Assembly: GCA_034658635.1 (NCBI GenBank)
Contig: JAYEFL010000095.1
Location: forward strand, 1-15,702
DNA: 15,702 nt
Direction: 5' to 3'
DNA from: JABHCC01 sp034658635
Lineage (GTDB): Bacteria > Bacteroidota > Bacteroidia > Bacteroidales > UBA12481
Below, piece after piece: positions 13,649 through 15,702 of the stretch (within the stretch, counting starts at the first letter, position 1; the number at the start of each line of letters is the position of its first letter). Both the position numbers and the translations under genes were made by a program. Under the pieces are notes generated by a model. The model was not told the origin of the DNA. It saw only the letters and a program-made list of their open reading frames with translations, and did not search any database.

Positions 13649-15114
13649 ATATAGGCTGGGTCTTCTCGGTTCACACAGGATGGTTTAGCTTTCTCAGCAT
13701 GGCATCCATTATGACTGGCTTCGAATCAATCCTGATTTTATCCCTGTTAGCTTCGAATTATTCCAGGAGCATACTGATTGTTGCAATGATAGTTCTTATC
13801 CGCATATTGAAGTTTGTCTCACCATTTACCACCCTGGATTTTCAAAACCGGATAGACCAAGCCTTTGATTATCACTTCTTTGATCTTAGCAAATCTTGGT
13901 CGCTTCTTAAAATAAGGAAACCAGAATTTTATCACAAATTTTCCAAAGCCCTTCAACAAAGTGAAATCTTTACTCATCAAATTCTTTACGGTCTGCTTCC
14001 GGGTATAACCCAATCCGTCACCATGTTCACGCTGCTTCTTTGGTTTTCTCACAAGAATACAAACTTCACACTATTGTTACCTGCTATCGTAGGACTTGAG
14101 ATAATATCTTTATTGATTAAATCAGGAAAAACTCATGAACACTCAGTCCAGAACCTTGAACTTTTCAGAGAGTATTCTTATCTTAAGTACCAGCTGGTTT
14201 CTCATAGAAGCCTGAGAGAATTTCAAGCATATGGAACAATTAATTCCCTAAAGATCAGCTGCCTGGAAAAACTCAGAGAATTTCAAAAAACAAAATTGGA
14301 TTTACTACGGAGTAATTCCCTCGTCACTATTACAGTACGCACAATTCAATTTATCGGGATTCTTTTCTATTTCAAATCCGGTGGACACAACATACACATC
14401 AAAGAATTCAGTATTGAAGAACTAGGATTGGCATATGCAATCTTCAGAGTGTTTTCTTCAGGAGCAAAAATGGCTGGCCTTGCAGGTCACATTGCAGCTA
14501 TCAGATTATCTGCCAGAGAAATTAACAATCTGGCTGGAGAATTTGAGTCTCAAATGGAAGGCAGCTCACTTTGCAGTCAACTTATAGCTGATTTCTATTC
14601 AAGTCATAAAAAGAACATAATTTGTCTCAGTGGAGATAATGGATCAGGTAAATCAAGTCTTATTCTGGAACTTATCGATCACCGACAAAAATTTAGCTCT
14701 CTGCAAACAGGCATCCTGTTTCAGGATTTTACCCTTTTTCAGGGTAGCATACTGAACAATATTTTATTATTCAGTATGCCACCAGATAAGCACGATCAAC
14801 TAAACCATGCTTTAGAATCTTCCGGATTTTATGAATGCATGCAAAAATATGGCTGGAATCTCGAAACAAGGATAGGCGAAGAATTCTCAAAAGGTCGTGG
14901 AATAAGTATGGGTGAGTGGCAAAAACTAGCTCTGGCCCGTGCTATTTATCATGGGCAAGACCTGCTCGTCCTTGATGAACCAGAGACTTTTCTGGATATT
15001 AAAAGTCGACAAAAGCTTCTGCGTTTTATAGCAAAATCAAACATCCCAACCATAATTCTCATTTCACATGCAAACGAATTCAAGCAACTTGCTCATGAGT
15101 CCATTAAACTGTAA
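13615..15114 (+). CDS. ABC half-transporter (membrane domain fused to ATPase)
   Basis: A 499-residue exporter-type protein: about 300 N-terminal residues with five to six predicted membrane segments (for example SILILSLLA, ILIVAMIVLI, GLLPGITQSVTMFTLLLWF, LLLPAIVGLEIISLLI), then a nucleotide-binding domain. Motifs are Walker A GDNGSGKSS at 340-348, Q-loop Gln370 in LFQDF, signature ISMGEWQ at 430, Walker B and D-loop LLVLDEPETFLD around 453, and switch histidine His485 in ISH. The signature departs from LSGGQ, with Met in place of the first Gly. No C39 leader-peptidase domain is attached; the separate S26-like enzyme could supply cleavage. It probably works as a homodimer exporting the cassette's product. 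The start 13615 lies inside the peptidase gene; a later ATG at 13699 would cut into the first membrane segment. Confidence 0.85.
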   Translation: MAYFSKNTKAINIGWVFSVHTGWFSFLSMASIMTGFESILILSLLASNYSRSILIVAMIVLIRILKFVSPFTTLDFQNRIDQAFDYHFFDLSKSWSLLKIRKPEFYHKFSKALQQSEIFTHQILYGLLPGITQSVTMFTLLLWFSHKNTNFTLLLPAIVGLEIISLLIKSGKTHEHSVQNLELFREYSYLKYQLVSHRSLREFQAYGTINSLKISCLEKLREFQKTKLDLLRSNSLVTITVRTIQFIGILFYFKSGGHNIHIKEFSIEELGLAYAIFRVFSSGAKMAGLAGHIAAIRLSAREINNLAGEFESQMEGSSLCSQLIADFYSSHKKNIICLSGDNGSGKSSLILELIDHRQKFSSLQTGILFQDFTLFQGSILNNILLFSMPPDKHDQLNHALESSGFYECMQKYGWNLETRIGEEFSKGRGISMGEWQKLALARAIYHGQDLLVLDEPETFLDIKSRQKLLRFIAKSNIPTIILISHANEFKQLAHESIKL

Positions 15115-15702
15115 AGGCATAATTCTGGAATGGATGCTACGGGCTTTTCACCCTGAAGCTTCACGCATAAATTCGGCAGGTTTATCAGGCAAGGACTGGG
15201 TATTGCTAGTTAAAAAAGCTCAAAAAACCGGATTGAACAGTAGATTGATTGAGATGCTGAACACAAGCAATCATTCCGGAAATATCCCGCCACAAATACT
15301 ATCATCACTAACCACAGCACGTATCCTGGCTATCCAGAGAAATCTCATGCTTCTTGATGAATATCGCATTATAAGTGAAAAATTGAACAATCACGACTTG
15401 CCTCATCAGTCAATAAAAGGACTCTGGATTCTGCAACACCCTGAGTTGCAGGGAATGTCAAGAATAACCAGCGATATTGATCTGTTGATTCCACCAGAGA
15501 ATATCGGAAAGACAATTGATATTATCAGAATGCTTGGTTACCAGCAAAATCCAATCAGATCACGATTTGACTCAGCACTTAACTTGCAAACTGGTCATCA
15601 TCTGACACCATTCCGTAATAATAATATTTCTCTTGAAATACACTACAGAGCCCTGCCAGGATCAAGTGAAATATACAACAATGAACTGGTACAAATGTCA
15701 AG
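15095..15702 (+). CDS. NTP_transf_5-type nucleotidyltransferase family protein (cut by right edge)
   Basis: The frame is open from ATG 15095 to the window end, 202 complete codons without a stop. It begins MSPLNCKGIILEWMLRAFHP. The recognisable core is HQSIKGLWILQHPELQG followed by RITSDIDLLIPPENI, with Asp127 and Asp129 forming the DxD metal-binding pair, then DIIRMLGY and HHLTPF with ISLEIHY supplying a likely third acidic residue. This is the layout of the uncharacterised nucleotidyltransferase family (NTP_transf_5), often found beside PqqD and HprK-like genes in peptide clusters. Transfer of a nucleotide to a peptide or small molecule is inferred; no substrate is known. It overlaps the ABC gene by 20 nt, continuing the coupled operon. 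Confidence 0.78.
   Translation, partial: MSPLNCKGIILEWMLRAFHPEASRINSAGLSGKDWVLLVKKAQKTGLNSRLIEMLNTSNHSGNIPPQILSSLTTARILAIQRNLMLLDEYRIISEKLNNHDLPHQSIKGLWILQHPELQGMSRITSDIDLLIPPENIGKTIDIIRMLGYQQNPIRSRFDSALNLQTGHHLTPFRNNNISLEIHYRALPGSSEIYNNELVQMS

Noticed and set aside
12123..15702. Calling the cassette a lasso-peptide cluster
   Set aside because: PqqD and HprK-like genes are consistent with it, but no asparagine-synthetase-like cyclase or transglutaminase-like B2 peptidase is visible, and the ABC and S26 genes are not diagnostic.

Overview
The window looks like a chromosomal stretch of a Bacteroidota bacterium, probably in or near the Bacteroidales. It is moderately AT-rich. Several genes are preceded by sequences resembling the Bacteroidota -7 promoter element (TAnnTTTG), and most starts lack a Shine-Dalgarno sequence. 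Gene content agrees: a FeoA-FeoB fusion, an MG2/plug-domain surface protein without a barrel, a CvfB-type S1 protein, and a PqqD/HprK-like gene cassette.

Layout. (1) 1-3354, minus strand: a secreted protein with an MG2-like N-terminus and a TonB-plug-like C-terminus, followed 6 bp later by a Kef-type cation:proton antiporter that runs off the left edge. (2) 3443-3934, minus: a secreted tetraheme cytochrome c with a strong terminator. (3) 4101-5744, minus: a secreted M1 zinc aminopeptidase whose stop codon lies in a REP-like palindrome. (4) 5818-6651, plus: a CvfB-like RNA-binding protein, divergent from the peptidase and sharing a mirrored promoter region. (5) 6698-8530, minus: an exported CsgG-domain protein with an A10 tract in its coding sequence. 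(6) 8600-9568, minus: quinolinate synthase NadA, divergent from (7) 9686-12055, plus: the FeoAB ferrous-iron transporter. (8) 12123 to the right edge, plus: five consecutively overlapping genes.

That last block is the most interesting part. It encodes a PqqD-like peptide-binding protein, an HprK-like kinase, a very short S26-type peptidase with a Ser-His-Asp active site, a fused ABC half-transporter and an NTP_transf_5 nucleotidyltransferase (cut by the edge). Each gene overlaps the next by 14, 107, 34 and 20 nt. By family logic this is a peptide-modifying and exporting (RiPP-like) system: the PqqD protein would hold a precursor, the kinase and/or nucleotidyltransferase modify it, the peptidase cleave it and the ABC protein export it. 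No precursor peptide, lasso cyclase/transglutaminase or radical SAM enzyme is visible, so the class and product are unknown and the cluster probably continues past 15702.

No rRNA, tRNA, CRISPR array, transposase or integrase was seen. No intergenic stretch exceeds 300 bases.
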